From Phenylobacterium sp. J367 (GTDB lineage Bacteria; Pseudomonadota; Alphaproteobacteria; Caulobacterales; Caulobacteraceae): a stretch of 64,000 bases of DNA. The position numbers and the translations under genes are program-made. Shown in pieces: positions 1 to 9,986 of this stretch. Below the pieces are notes generated by a model, which searched no databases, had not been told where the DNA came from, and saw nothing but the letters and a program-made list of their open reading frames with translations. The stretch lies in contig NZ_JAJONA010000001.1 of the NCBI RefSeq assembly GCF_024699985.1, positions 2,108,001-2,172,000 on the forward strand, given 5' to 3'. Position 1 is the first letter of the stretch. The number at the start of each line of letters is the position of its first letter.

Positions 1-189
1 CCCAAGGGCGCCAACACCGGCGCCAAGCTGCGCCTGAAGGGCCGCGGCCTCTCCGACGCCAAGGGCCACCGCGGCGACCTCTTCGCACGCCTCGTGGTGA
101 CCCTGCCCGACACCGTCGATGCGGAGCTGGAGCAGATCGCCGAGACCTGGCGGGCCAAGCGGCCCTACACGCCGAAGCGCCGCACCTGA
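1..189 (+). CDS. DnaJ/CbpA-type co-chaperone, C-terminal end (partial)
   Basis: The gene enters from the left edge; only the last 62 codons and a TGA stop are present. The visible peptide contains LRLKGRGLSD, then a RGDLFARLVVTLPD stretch and a basic tail. This matches the second C-terminal substrate-binding beta domain of DnaJ-class proteins, where the G-x-G strand is followed by a GDL(Y/F)V strand. J domain and any zinc fingers would lie outside the window, so I cannot tell DnaJ from CbpA. The short, zinc-finger-independent ending slightly favours a CbpA-like protein. It ends about 100 bases before the PepSY gene, which has its own promoter-like element. Confidence 0.75.
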   Translation, partial: PKGANTGAKLRLKGRGLSDAKGHRGDLFARLVVTLPDTVDAELEQIAETWRAKRPYTPKRRT

Positions 190-246
190 GCCGCACGCCC
201 GAATGCGTCCGTGACAGGCGGTCGCAGCCACGACATAAACCCACTA

Positions 247-279
247 TTCAGGCCCGGTTCAGTCCTGGCCGGCTAGATC
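247..279 (+). promoter_or_regulatory. Direct repeat and -10 before the PepSY/regulator/kinase operon
   Basis: TTCAGGC at 247-253 and TTCAGTC at 258-264 are 7-base direct repeats with an 11-base period, the geometry bound by OmpR/PhoB-family regulators. A TAGATC -10-like hexamer at 274-279 follows 9 bases later, so the repeat sits where a -35 would be. The ATG of the next gene is at 287, so the transcript would have almost no leader. The natural inference is autoregulation by the response regulator at 599-1288. No binding data can be seen. Confidence 0.45.
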
Positions 280-286
280 TGGGGCT

Positions 287-571
287 ATGAAACGTCTTCT
301 CGTGATCGCCGCCCTGCTGGGCGCCTTCGCCGCGCCCGTCGCGGCCGAGGCCCAGGCTGCGCGCATCGTGCCCGTCCAGAACGGGCGCCTTGTGCCGCTG
401 CCGCGCGTTCTGGAGACGATCGGCCAGCAGATGCCTGGCCGGCACCTGAACACCACCATGGGCGACGCCGGCGGACGCCCGGCCTATTTCGTCCAGTGGC
501 AGACGCCCGACGGCCGCGTGATGGTCATCGTGGTGGACGCCCAGACCGGCCGGATCGTCGGCCGCCAGTAG
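287..571 (+). CDS. Small secreted PepSY-like protein
   Basis: A 94-aa protein with a cleavable-looking signal peptide (MKRLLVIAALLGAFA, Ala-rich to about residue 23). The mature part has the PepSY pattern: a short helix (LPRVLETIGQQMPG), then strands ending in VMVIVVDAQTGRIVGRQ. PepSY domains are often exported, some inhibit peptidases, and they are commonly encoded beside OmpR-type regulators and kinases. It is the first gene of a set with the regulator (start 27 bases after this stop) and kinase, so it may be an accessory periplasmic modulator of the sensor. That role is inference. Confidence 0.6.
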   Translation: MKRLLVIAALLGAFAAPVAAEAQAARIVPVQNGRLVPLPRVLETIGQQMPGRHLNTTMGDAGGRPAYFVQWQTPDGRVMVIVVDAQTGRIVGRQ

Positions 572-598
572 CCCGAAGGATTGGAAGGGACGCGAGCC

Positions 599-1288
599 TT
601 GCGCATCCTGCTTGTTGAAGACGACCCGGACCTGTCGCGCCAGCTCAAGCTGGCGCTGGCCGACGCCGGCTATGCCGTGGACCATGCCCCCGACGGCGAG
701 GAAGCCCAGTACCTGGGCGAGAACGAGCCCTACGACGCGATCATCCTCGATTTGGGGTTGCCCAAGGTCGACGGCGTCTCGGTGCTGGAGCGCTGGCGGC
801 GGGAGAACATGGCCACGCCCGTGCTTATCCTCACCGCCCGCGGGGCCTGGAGCGAGAAGGTCGCGGGCTTCGACGCCGGGGCCGACGACTACCTGACCAA
901 GCCGTTCCACACCGAGGAACTGCTGGCCCGCCTGCGCGCCCTGCTGCGCCGCTCGGCCGGCCATGCGACCCCGAACCTCGCCTGCGGCGGCCTGCGCCTC
1001 GACCCCCGCGCGGCCCGCGCCAGCGTCAACGGCGAGCCGCTGCGGCTCACCTCGCTGGAGTACCGCCTGCTGCACTATCTGATGATGCACCAGGGCCGGG
1101 TGATCAGCCGCACCGAGCTCGTCGAGCACCTCTACGACCAGGACTTCGACCGCGACTCGAACACCATCGAGGTGTTCATCGGCCGGGTCCGCAAGAAGAT
1201 CGGCGCCGACCGCATCGAGACCGTCCGCGGCCTCGGCTACCGCCTGACCTGCCCCGAGGACGAGGTGGGCCAGGCCGCCAGTTCGTGA
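599..1288 (+). CDS. OmpR/PhoP-family response regulator, TTG start
   Basis: A 229-aa regulator: receiver domain (residues 1-115) with the acidic pair EDD near the start, phospho-acceptor Asp in DAIILDLGLP and Lys in DDYLTKPFH; then a winged-helix DNA-binding domain (about 130-220) ending in ETVRGLGYRL. I place the start at TTG 599, not at the upstream in-frame TTG 581. GGAAGGGA at 583-590 is 8 bases before 599, and the protein then begins directly with the LRILLVEDD strand. The stop is 10 bases before the kinase start. It probably acts on the direct repeat at 247-264. Confidence 0.85.
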   Translation: MRILLVEDDPDLSRQLKLALADAGYAVDHAPDGEEAQYLGENEPYDAIILDLGLPKVDGVSVLERWRRENMATPVLILTARGAWSEKVAGFDAGADDYLTKPFHTEELLARLRALLRRSAGHATPNLACGGLRLDPRAARASVNGEPLRLTSLEYRLLHYLMMHQGRVISRTELVEHLYDQDFDRDSNTIEVFIGRVRKKIGADRIETVRGLGYRLTCPEDEVGQAASS

Positions 1289-1298
1289 CGCCCGCCCG

Positions 1299-2682
1299 GT
1301 GAACCTCGCCGGGGCGCTCGCCAGGCCGTCGCTCGCGCGCAGGCTCGTCCTGCTCGCCTTCGGCTGGAGCCTGGCCGCCCTGGTGATCTCCGCGGTGGTG
1401 CTGGCGCTCCTCTTCCGCCAGGCCGCCGAGCGCCGCGTCGACCAGACGCTGGGCGAGCTGATCGACAACCTGCTCTCCAATTCCACGGTCGAGGCCGGTC
1501 AGGTGTTCGCCCCGGCGCTCACCGACGAACGCGCGCTGCGCGCCTATTCCGGCCGCTACTGGACCATCGCCGCCCCCACCGCCGACGGCCGGGTGCAGCC
1601 TCTGGTGCGCTCCTATTCGCTATTCGATTCCGAACTGCGTTCGCCGCCGGACCTCGTGGCCCGGCTGAAGGCCCGTCCGTCCGAGCCCATCGCCTACGAC
1701 ACCCGCGGGCCGCTCGACGAGCCGCTGCGGGCCCGCGCCCGCTACGCCGAGCTGCGGGGCGTGCCGGTGGTCTTCCTGGCCGCCGAGGACCGCAGCTCCA
1801 TCGACCGCGACGTGCTGAACTTCGCCGCCTGGACGGCCGGCGCCTTCCTGCTGCTGGGCGGCGGGCTGGTCGCGGCCATCATCATCCAGGTCCGTGTCGG
1901 CCTGCGTCCGGTCTTCGCCCTGCAGAACGAGGTGGCCGCCGTCCGCCGGGGCAAGGCCGAGCGCCTGCAGCAGGTCTATCCTACCGAGCTGGTGCCGCTC
2001 TCCGACGAGCTCAACGCGCTGCTGGCCCACAACCAGGAGGTCGTGGAACGCCAGCGGACCCACGTGGGCAACCTCGCCCATGCGCTGAAGACCCCGATCT
2101 CGGTCATGCTCACCGAGGCCGGCCAGCGTCCCGGGCCGCTCGCCGAGGTCGTCGCCCGCCAGGCCGAGACCATGCGCCAGCAGGTCGACCACCACCTGCG
2201 CCGGGCCCGCGCCGCCGCCCGCAGCCAGGGCCAGGGCGAGCGGACCTCCGTCGCCGAGGTGCTCGACGAACTGGCCCGCACGCTCGAGCGCATCTTCCGC
2301 GACAAGGGCGTGGAGATCGACTGGGACGCGCCGGACGAGCTCTTCTTCCTCGGCGAGCGCCAGGACCTCATGGAGATCGCCGGCAACGCCATGGAGAACG
2401 CCTGCAAGTTCGGCCGCGCCCGGGTCCGCGTCCGCGCGGCGGCCACGACCGCCGAGCGCTTCCGCCTCACCGTCGAGGACGACGGGCCGGGCCTCACGGC
2501 CGAGGAACGCGAGACGGTGATCCGCCGGGGCGCCCGCCTGGACGAGAGCGCGCCGGGCTCGGGGCTCGGGCTGTCCATCGTCGACGAACTGGCCCGCGCC
2601 TACGGGGGGCGCGCTCGACCTTGGCGACAGTCCCCTGGGAGGCCTGCAACTCTCGGTCGTCCTGCCGATGGCGGCGGCCTGA
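1299..2682 (+). CDS. Membrane sensor histidine kinase (PhoQ-like), one frameshift
   Basis: Restored length is 460 aa, GTG start. Two membrane helices (about 15-40 and 170-195) flank a periplasmic sensor of about 130 residues. A HAMP-like linker, an H-box (NLAHALKTPISVM) and an ATPase domain with N (NAMENACKFG), DDGPGL and GSGLGLSIV boxes follow. The sequence carries an extra G in the G6 run at 2604-2609; without it the protein ends in a normal beta strand (LQLSVVLPMAAA) with TGA at 2680-2682. As given, it reads on to 2711 with an unrelated Arg-rich tail. It partners the regulator at 599-1288. The signal sensed is unknown; PhoQ-type kinases respond to cations or envelope stress. Confidence 0.85.
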
Positions 2683-2786
2683 ATTCAAGGTTATCGCGGT
2701 GTTTTCCCTAACTTTTGGAAAGCCTTAACCGGCTGGAGGGATGCTGCAGCCCGTGCGGTCGCGTGTCCGCACCCCTGGAGCCGTGC

Positions 2787-4157
2787 ATGGTCGCTCTGTC
2801 GGAGCGCAAGATCGCCCTCGTGAAAGGCCTCGTCGCGGCAGCGCCCGACAAGGTCGTGGGCGGGCTGCAGGCGGCGCTCGCCGACCACATGGGCGATTCA
2901 CCCCTGGCCAATGTGCGCAAGCTGGTGGAGGCCGAGGCCGCTGAACGGCGCCTGCGCAACGTCATCCTTCAGCCGATCGTCCCCATGTGCGTGGGTCACG
3001 GCACGGACCCGCACGGCCTACATTTCCCGTCGATCGCGCTGGGCTACCTGTGGAAGGGCCTGAAGGCCCTCGACCCGGCCGGCGTCGACGCGGCCGCCAG
3101 GGCGCTCTACGACTACCGCCCCGGCGAGAGCTCCAACGCGCCCTTCGACGCCCTGGTGCAGCGCGCCGCAGACGCGGTCCGCGCCGGCGAGCCGCGCGAG
3201 TTCATGCTGGTCAAGACGCTCTGCGAAGGCGCCCGCCCCGGCGGCGGCCAGGCCTTCCAGACCTGCCTCGACCTCGCCCCCGTGGTGCGCCGCGCGGCGC
3301 ACCGGCTGCCGGAATGGACCGCCCACTTCGGCGACGACACCACCGCGGCCGCCCGGCTCGCCTACCGCGACGCCTGCCAGGTCTCCGACGACGCCGGCCC
3401 GACGTTCTTCGAGATGCTGGCCGCCCAGTTGCCCAGCCCCTGGATGGTGCTGCGCATCATCTCGGCGGTCATGGACAAGCCCACCGAGCGTTACCTGGCC
3501 CAGAGCGAGTTCGGCGCCTTCGCAGAGCGCCTGATGGACGACATCGACGAGGGGCTGCGGACCATCCAGACCATCGACGCCGACGGCGGCGAGCCGGTGG
3601 CCCGCGAGGCCGCCAAGCTGGTCGAGCAGATCACCCTGCAGATCGCCGAGATCGAGACCTGCATCGCCATCGAGCGCGAGCAGGGCTGGGGGCACCGCCT
3701 CTTCAAGCAGAAGGCCGCGCTCGCCAGCGTCGTCGAGGGCCGCATCCGCGAGGCCGACAAGTACGCAAGCCTCGCCCTGCCGATGCAGCCGGCCCGCCTG
3801 CGCCGCATCCGCCGGATGATCCCGCGCCACACCCTGCCGCCGGACGAGAAGGCCGTGCGCCGGGCCATCACCCTGCTGCACTTCGCCCGCGAGATCCGCT
3901 CCAGCGCCAACTATGGCGGCTTCGCCTCCGCCCGCAGCCGGATGCTCGACAAGGTTGGCGACATGCTCGACCACTACGTCGAGGAGACGCTGGACCTGAT
4001 CAAGACCGGCGACTGCGAGAACGAGGCCGTGGCCCGCGAGCACCTGGCGGTGGTCGTGGAGTTCTCGATCCTGGTCCGCGACGAGAAGGCCGCCGACCTG
4101 GTTCGCCGCCGCGCCGCGGCCTGCGAAGCGCCGAAGCAGACCGCCACCGGCGGCTGA
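2787..4157 (+). CDS. Conserved hypothetical protein, 456 aa
   Basis: I do not recognise a named family. The protein is soluble, mostly helical, Ala/Arg/Glu-rich, with no signal peptide or membrane segment. Near residue 70 there is MCVGHGTDPHGLHFP, rich in Cys and His, which could bind metal but lacks a spaced repeat. The C-terminal half looks like helical repeats. The open frame extends upstream to a TTG at 2715, but ATG 2787 has TGGAG 8 bases before it and gives a cleaner N-terminus (MVALSERKIALVKG). It stands alone between the kinase and ccmI, which starts 43 bases after its stop. The very strong codon bias of neighbouring genes continues through it, so it is probably native. Confidence 0.7.
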   Translation: MVALSERKIALVKGLVAAAPDKVVGGLQAALADHMGDSPLANVRKLVEAEAAERRLRNVILQPIVPMCVGHGTDPHGLHFPSIALGYLWKGLKALDPAGVDAAARALYDYRPGESSNAPFDALVQRAADAVRAGEPREFMLVKTLCEGARPGGGQAFQTCLDLAPVVRRAAHRLPEWTAHFGDDTTAAARLAYRDACQVSDDAGPTFFEMLAAQLPSPWMVLRIISAVMDKPTERYLAQSEFGAFAERLMDDIDEGLRTIQTIDADGGEPVAREAAKLVEQITLQIAEIETCIAIEREQGWGHRLFKQKAALASVVEGRIREADKYASLALPMQPARLRRIRRMIPRHTLPPDEKAVRRAITLLHFAREIRSSANYGGFASARSRMLDKVGDMLDHYVEETLDLIKTGDCENEAVAREHLAVVVEFSILVRDEKAADLVRRRAAACEAPKQTATGG

Positions 4158-4200
4158 TCGCCCTCTCGCGCTCGCTTTCGGTTTCGGCTAAACGCGCCGC

Positions 4201-5277
4201 ATGATCGCGTTCTGGGCGGTCGCGGGCGTTCTCTCCGCCGCCGCGGCCGGCCTCATCCTCTTCCGGGCCGCCAAGGCCGCCTCGCAGGGCGAGGCGCCGG
4301 ACCCGACTCCCATCCTCTATCGCCGCCAGTTGGCGGAGATCGACGACCTCGCCGACCGTGGCCTGATCGCCGATGCGGAGCGCAAGGGCGCCCGCGCCGA
4401 GGCCGCCCGCCGCCTGCTGGCCGCCGCCGATCAGCCGGCCGCCGTCTGGAAGGCGGACGGGGCGAGCCGCACGCCGGTGCTCCTCGCCGCCACCCTCGTG
4501 CCGGCCCTGGCGCTTGGCCTCTACATCGGCCTGGGCTCGCCCGGCCTGCCGGACCAGCCGTTTGCGAAGCGTCTGGAGACCTGGCGCAACGCCGAGCTCG
4601 CCACCCTGCAGCCGGCCGAGATCGCCGCGGTGCTGAACCGCCTGAGGCGCGAGCGCCGCGAGGACCCCGAGCTCTTCCGCCTGCTGGCCATGGTCGAGCA
4701 GAGCGCCAACAACCCCGCCGCCGCCGTCCGCGCCCTGCGCCGCGCCACCGCGATCGCGCCCGAGCGCGCCGACCTCTGGGCCCTGCTCGGCGAGGCCTAC
4801 GCCACCCAGGCGGGCGAGATCGACGAGGCCGCCCAGGCCGCCTTCCAGGAAGCCCTGAAGCGCGACCCGAAGCTGATCGAACCGCGCTTCTACCTGGCCC
4901 GCCAGCAGATCCTCGCCGGCGACCGGCCGGGCGGCATCGCCACCTGGCGCGGCCTGCTGGGCGAACTGCCCGCCGACGACCCCCGCGCCGAGGTGCTGCG
5001 CCGCGCCATCGCCGAAGCCGAGGACCTGCCGGCCGAACCTTCCATCCAGGGCGACCAGATGGCCGCCATCCGCGGCATGGTCGACGGCCTGGCCGCGCGG
5101 CTGAAGACCGATCCCGACGACCCCGAGGGCTGGGTGCGCCTGGTCCGCGCCTACGCGGTCCTGGGCGAGACCGCCCAGCGTGACGCCGCCTTGGCGGACG
5201 CCCGGGCGCGCTACGCCGGAAGGCCCGAGATCCTGAACCAGCTCGCGCAGGCCGCGCGGGCGGAGCCCATGCGATGA
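4201..5277 (+). CDS. ccmI: Cytochrome c biogenesis protein CcmI (CycH)
   Basis: A 358-aa protein with two membrane helices (about 1-24 and 92-110) separated by a short cytoplasmic segment containing YRRQLAEIDDLADRGLI, typical of CcmI. A large periplasmic part with TPR-like repeats follows (DLWALLGEAYATQAGEIDEA, PEGWVRLVRAYAVLGE). CcmI escorts apocytochrome c to the CcmF/CcmH haem-ligation complex. It is the first gene of ccmI-E-F-H; ccmE begins 13 bases after its stop. Length and topology match alphaproteobacterial CycH. Confidence 0.9.
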   Translation: MIAFWAVAGVLSAAAAGLILFRAAKAASQGEAPDPTPILYRRQLAEIDDLADRGLIADAERKGARAEAARRLLAAADQPAAVWKADGASRTPVLLAATLVPALALGLYIGLGSPGLPDQPFAKRLETWRNAELATLQPAEIAAVLNRLRRERREDPELFRLLAMVEQSANNPAAAVRALRRATAIAPERADLWALLGEAYATQAGEIDEAAQAAFQEALKRDPKLIEPRFYLARQQILAGDRPGGIATWRGLLGELPADDPRAEVLRRAIAEAEDLPAEPSIQGDQMAAIRGMVDGLAARLKTDPDDPEGWVRLVRAYAVLGETAQRDAALADARARYAGRPEILNQLAQAARAEPMR

Positions 5278-5290
5278 GTTTCCTGCCCCC

Positions 5291-5797
5291 ATGAGCTGGC
5301 TTCCCAAGTCCCCGAAGGCGCGCCGCCGCCTGACCCTCCTGGCCGCCATCGCGCCGGTGCTGGCCCTGGCCGTCGGCCTGACGCTCTGGGGCCTCCGGGA
5401 CTCGATCTCGTTCTTCTACACGCCCACCCAGGCCGAGGCCGCCAAGCCGCCGCCGGGCCGCGCGATCCAGCTCGGCGGCCTTGTCGCCGAGGGGTCGGTG
5501 GTCAAGCACGCCGACGGTCGGGTGGAGTTCACGGTCCAGGACCAGGGTGCGGTGGACAAGGTGGTCTTCCAGGGCGACCTGCCGGACCTGTTCCGCGAGG
5601 GCCAGGGCGTGGTCGCCGTCGGCGCCTTCCGCGAGGACGGCGTCTTCGAGGCCAAGCGGGTGCTGGCCAAGCACGACGAGCGCTACATGCCCCGCGAGGT
5701 CTCCAAGGCCCTCAAGGAACAGGGCGAGTGGTACGGCGAGGGCGGCAAGCCCATGCACGACGCGCCCATCCAGCCCGCGAAGAGCAACGCCCTATGA
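5291..5797 (+). CDS. ccmE: Haem chaperone CcmE
   Basis: A 168-aa protein: an N-terminal basic stretch and one membrane anchor (about 14-35), then a periplasmic OB-fold. The haem-binding signature HDERYMP near residue 125 contains the covalent His and the downstream Tyr. CcmE receives haem from CcmABCD and hands it to CcmF/H. Its TGA stop overlaps the ccmF ATG as ATGA (5794-5797), implying translational coupling. The C-terminal tail is short and hydrophilic, as in other alphaproteobacteria. Confidence 0.93.
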   Translation: MSWLPKSPKARRRLTLLAAIAPVLALAVGLTLWGLRDSISFFYTPTQAEAAKPPPGRAIQLGGLVAEGSVVKHADGRVEFTVQDQGAVDKVVFQGDLPDLFREGQGVVAVGAFREDGVFEAKRVLAKHDERYMPREVSKALKEQGEWYGEGGKPMHDAPIQPAKSNAL

Positions 5798-7796
5798 TCG
5801 CCGAGATCGGCGCCTTCGCGCTCATCCTGGCGCTGGCCGCCTCGGTGGCCCAGTCCGGCCTCTCGATCGTCGCGCGCATCCGCCGCTCGCCGGTGCTGGC
5901 CGCGGCCGGGGAGGGGGCGGCCCTCGTCGCCTTCCTGGGCGTCGCCGTGGCCTTCGCCGCACTCATGCACGCCTTCGTCGGCTCCGACTTCTCGGTCGCC
6001 AACGTCACCGCCAACTCCCACAGCGAAAAGCCGCTGCTCTACCGGGTGGCCGGGACCTGGGGCAGCCATGAGGGCTCCATGCTGCTATGGTGCCTGGCGC
6101 TCACCGGCTACGGCGCCGCCGCGGCGATCCTCGGCCGAACCCTGCCCCAGGGTCTCCGGACCGTCGCCGTCGCGACCCAGGGCCTGATCGGCGTGCTCTT
6201 CCTGGCCTACACCGTCTTCGCCTCCAACCCGCTCGCCCGCCTGAACCCGGCGCCGGTCGAGGGCCGCTCGCTGAACCCGCTGCTGCAGGACCCGGCGCTC
6301 GCCTTCCACCCGCCGTTCCTCTACGCGGGCTATGTCGGCCTCAGCGTGGTCTTCTCGCTGGCCATCGCCGCCCTGGTCGAGGGCCGCGTCGACGCCGCCT
6401 GGGCCCGCTGGGTCCGGCCCTGGGCGCTGGCCGCCTGGAGCATGCTCACCGCCGGCATCGCGCTGGGCGCCTTCTGGGCCTACTACGAGCTCGGCTGGGG
6501 CGGCTGGTGGTTCTGGGACCCCGTCGAGAACGCCTCCTTCATGCCCTGGCTGGTGGCCACCGCCCTGCTGCACTCGGCGATCGTCACCGAGAAGCGCGGC
6601 GCGCTGCCGGGCTGGTCGGTCTTCCTGGCGCTCGCCGCCTTCTCCTTCTCCATGCTGGGCGCCTTCCTGGTCCGTTCAGGCGTCCTGACCTCGGTCCACG
6701 CCTTCGCCGTCGACCCCACCCGCGGCGTGCTCCTGCTGATGATCCTGGGCGTCAGCACAGGCGCCGGTTTCCTCCTCTTCGCGTGGCGCGCGCCGAGCCT
6801 GGCCCAGGGCGGCGTCTTCGCGCCCGTCAGCCGCGAGAGCGCGCTCGTCCTCAACAACATCCTGCTGGCCGCCGCCACCGCCACCGTGCTGCTGGGCACC
6901 CTCTTCCCGCTGATCCGGGAAGCGGCCACGGGCGAGGCGATCTCGGTCGGCCCGCCCTATTTCAACCTGACCTTCACGCCGCTGATGGCCGCGCTGATGA
7001 TCCTCTTGCCGGCCGGCCCGCTGCTCGCCTGGAAGCGCGGCGACGCGCAGGGCGTGCTGCAACGGCTCTGGATCGCCGCGCTCATCGCGCTCGCCGCCGG
7101 CGTCGCCACCATCGCGCTTGTCAGCCCGAGGCACGGCTGGGGGCGGCCGGCGTGGCGCTCGGCGTCTGGCTGATCGCCGGCTCCGTGGCCGAGATCCTCG
7201 AGCGGGTCCGCGCCTTCCGGGCCCCCGCGGCGGAGAGCCTGCGCCGCCTCACCGGCCTGCCGCGCGGCGCCTGGGGCATGACGCTCGCCCACCTGGGCTT
7301 GGGCGTCTTCGTGCTGGGCGCGGTCTTCGAGACCACCTGGAAGGTGGAGGCGGCCGATACCCTGCCGCTCGGCGGCGCGCTCGACGCCGGCGCCTACCAT
7401 GTGGTCCTGCAGGACATCCAGGCGGTGGAAGGCCCCAATTACGACGCCGAGCGCGCCCAGCTCGCCGTCACCCGCAACGGCCGGCCGATCTGCGCGCCAT
7501 CGCCCGAGCGCCGGTTCTATCCGGCCGGCGGCCAGACCACGTCGGAGGTCGGCATCTGCTACCAGGGCATGAGCCACGTCTATGTCGTGCTGGGGGAACG
7601 CCGCGAGGGCGGGCCCGAGCCCGTCTGGCTGGTCCGCGCCTACTGGAACCCCTGGGCCAGCCTGATCTTCATCGGCCCGGCGATCATGGCCCTGGGCGGC
7701 CTCGTCTCCCTGTCCGACCGCCGCCTGCGGCTCGGCGTCGGCCGCCGGCGCGAGCAGCCGCAGGCCCAGCCGGCCCCGCAGGAGCAGCCGGCATGA
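5794..7796 (+). CDS. ccmF: Cytochrome c haem lyase CcmF, one frameshift
   Basis: Restored length is 667 aa, normal for CcmF. The protein has many membrane helices and the WWD haem-handling signature (GWGGWWFWDPVENASFMPW, about residues 231-249) with conserved His residues in the surrounding loops. The frame breaks between 7121 and 7145, where one base appears to be missing; the downstream frame (GAAGVALGVWLIAGSV onwards) carries the last membrane helices and the periplasmic domain, ending in helix SLIFIGPAIMALGGLVSLSD. CcmF reduces and ligates haem to the CXXCH cysteines of apocytochromes. Its stop overlaps the ccmH start (ATGA, 7793-7796). Confidence 0.9.
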
Positions 7797-8248
7797 GGCG
7801 GCTCCGCGCGCTCCTCGCCGCGGCGGCCGCCGTGCTCTGCGTGGCCGCGGCCTCCGACCCGGCCGAGCGCCTGGCGGACCCGGCCCAGGAGGCCCGCGCC
7901 CGGGAGATCTTCCGCGAGGTCCGCTGCATGGTCTGCCAGAACGAGTCGATCGACGACTCGGACGCCGAGCTCGCCCAGGATCTCCGCCGCCTCGTCCGCG
8001 AGCAGGTGAGCGCGGGCCGCACCGAGGACCAGATCAAGGCCTATCTCACCGACCGCTACGGCGAGTTCGTCTTGCTGACGCCGGCGTTCAACGCGGGCAA
8101 TCTTGCGCTCTGGATAGGGCCTTTCCTGATTGTCCTGCTGGGCGCCGGCCTGCTCTTCGTCCGCCTGCGGAACCGGACGCCGGAGCTGGAGCTTTCGGAA
8201 GGGGAGGCGGAGCGTCTGCGCCGGCTGGCGGAGAGCGAAACAGACTGA
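7793..8248 (+). CDS. ccmH: Cytochrome c maturation protein CcmH
   Basis: A 151-aa protein with an N-terminal signal/anchor, a periplasmic helical domain bearing the redox motif RCMVCQ (the LRCxxCQ signature; cysteines near residues 44 and 47), then one membrane helix (LALWIGPFLIVLLGAGLLF) and a short cytoplasmic tail. CcmH keeps apocytochrome cysteines reduced and works with CcmF and CcmI. No thioredoxin-like CcmG/DsbE gene lies between ccmF and ccmH, so that partner must be encoded elsewhere. A divergence in base composition is not seen; the operon ends here. Confidence 0.93.
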   Translation: MRRLRALLAAAAAVLCVAAASDPAERLADPAQEARAREIFREVRCMVCQNESIDDSDAELAQDLRRLVREQVSAGRTEDQIKAYLTDRYGEFVLLTPAFNAGNLALWIGPFLIVLLGAGLLFVRLRNRTPELELSEGEAERLRRLAESETD

Positions 8249-8391
8249 CACGATTGCGCCAAATATCCGACGCGATGCCGCGCGCAGGGTGACCTGAATG
8301 TAACTTGAGAGCGGTTGCACTCTCGTGCATCGAACCTAGGTTTTTCGGACGGGCGAAACTCTCGCGGGCCCGTACAGGGAATAGAAGGCTT

Positions 8392-9958
8392 ATGACCTCG
8401 AAGAAGACGGGTTACCTCCTGGGCGCCGTGGCCGGCGCCGGCGTGATGGCCGCGGCGGTCGCGGGCGCGGGCATGCGGCTTCCCACCGCCCAGGCGGGCG
8501 AAGCGCAGGTCATCAAGGCGTCCACAGCGCCGATCTTCGCCCCGCCGCCCGGCGCGCCGATGTCCTACGCCGACATCTTCGAGCGGGTGTCTCCGGCGGT
8601 GGTCTCGATCAACGTCACCAGCCGCGTCGACCCGAACGCGCTGCGCCGCGCGCTGCCCGGCCTGCCGTTCCTGCTGCCCCAGCCGGACGACGAGGACGGC
8701 GACGATCCGACCGCCCCGCCGCAGGGCGGCCAGACCGAGCGCGGCCAGCCGCGTCTCCCCAGCCAGCAGTCCTCCGGCTCGGGCTTCTTCATCTCCCAGG
8801 ACGGCTACATCGTCACGAACAACCACGTGGTCGAGAACGCCGAGAAGATCACCGTGGTGATGAAGGACGAGACCGAGCTCGAGGCCGAGATCGTCGGCCG
8901 CGACGAAGGCACCGACCTCGCCGTGCTGAAGGTGAAGGGCGGCCGCGGGCCGTATCCGTTCGTCAACTTCGAGGAAGCCGCCACCCCGCGGGTCGGCGAC
9001 TGGGTCATCGCGGTCGGCAACCCGTTCGGCCTCGGCGGCACCGCCACGGCCGGGATCATCTCGGCCTACGGCCGCGACATCGGCGAGACCTTCGTCGACT
9101 ACATCCAGATCGACGCCCCCATCAACCGGGGCAACTCGGGCGGCCCGACCTTCGACATCTACGGCCGGGTGATCGGCGTGAACACGGCGATCTTCTCGCC
9201 GTCGGGCGGTTCGGTGGGCATCGGCTTCGCCATTCCGGCCGAGGTCGCCAACTCGGTCACCAAGCAGCTGATCAGCGGCGGCAGGATCGAGCGCGGCTAC
9301 ATCGGCGCGTCGATCCAGAACTTCACCCGCGACATGGCGGAAGCCCAGGGGCTGGGCGACCAGCGCGGCGCGATCGTCGGCGACCTTGTCCAGGGCGGTC
9401 CGTCCCAGCGCGCCGGCCTGATGGTCGGGGACGTGGTGGTGGCCGTGAACGGCCAGGGCGTGAAGAGCTCGTCCGAGCTGACCCGCCGCGTGGCCCAGGC
9501 GCGTCCGGGCGACCTGCTGAAGCTCGACGTGATCCGCGACGGCCGCCGCCGGGTGGTGGACGTCCGCTCCGGCACCCGTCCGTCCGAGCGTGAGCTCGCG
9601 GCCAACGACAACGCGCCGGGCGGCCGTGCTCCGGGCGGCCAGGGCGCCGGCCGCGCCCGCGGCGCTGGTGATCGGCCTGGCGCTGGCCCCGCTGGACGAG
9701 GCCTCGCGTCGCCAGCTCAACGTGCCCGCCGACGTGCGCGGTGCGCTGGTCACCAGCGTCGACCAGGCCTCCGACGCGGGCGAGAAGGGCCTGCGCCGTG
9801 GCGACGTGATCACCCGGGCCGGCGACCGCGCGATCGGCAGCGCCGCCGATCTCGCCGCGGTCGTGGACGCCGCGAAGAAGGCGAACCGTCCCAGCGTGCT
9901 GGTCGGCGTCTACCGCAACGGCCGCACGTCCTTCCTGCCGCTGAAGGTTTCGGGCTAG
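8392..9958 (+). CDS. degP: DegP/HtrA-type periplasmic serine protease, one frameshift
   Basis: Restored length is 521 aa. A signal peptide/anchor covers about residues 1-37. The trypsin-like domain has His145 (TNNHVVEN), Asp175 (GTDLAVLK) and Ser249 (NRGNSGGP). Two PDZ domains follow, the first with GYIGASIQ and the second with PADVRGALVTSVD. The frame shifts in a Pro/Ala linker between the PDZ domains; one extra base, most simply in GGG at 9618-9620 or 9633-9635, joins the linker to PAALVIGLALAPL and the second PDZ. ATG 8392 has AGAAGG 7 bases upstream; the open frame extends to 8305 but without a leader. It degrades or refolds misfolded envelope proteins and stands just before a two-component pair. 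Confidence 0.9.
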
Positions 9959-9986
9959 GGTCTGAGGCTCGCGGGGGCGGAGAATC

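Noticed and set aside
8249-8391. Possible two-component or ECF operator before degP (TGACCTGAATGTAAC)
   Set aside because: The partial direct repeat is too weak to call and no match to a known box could be defended.
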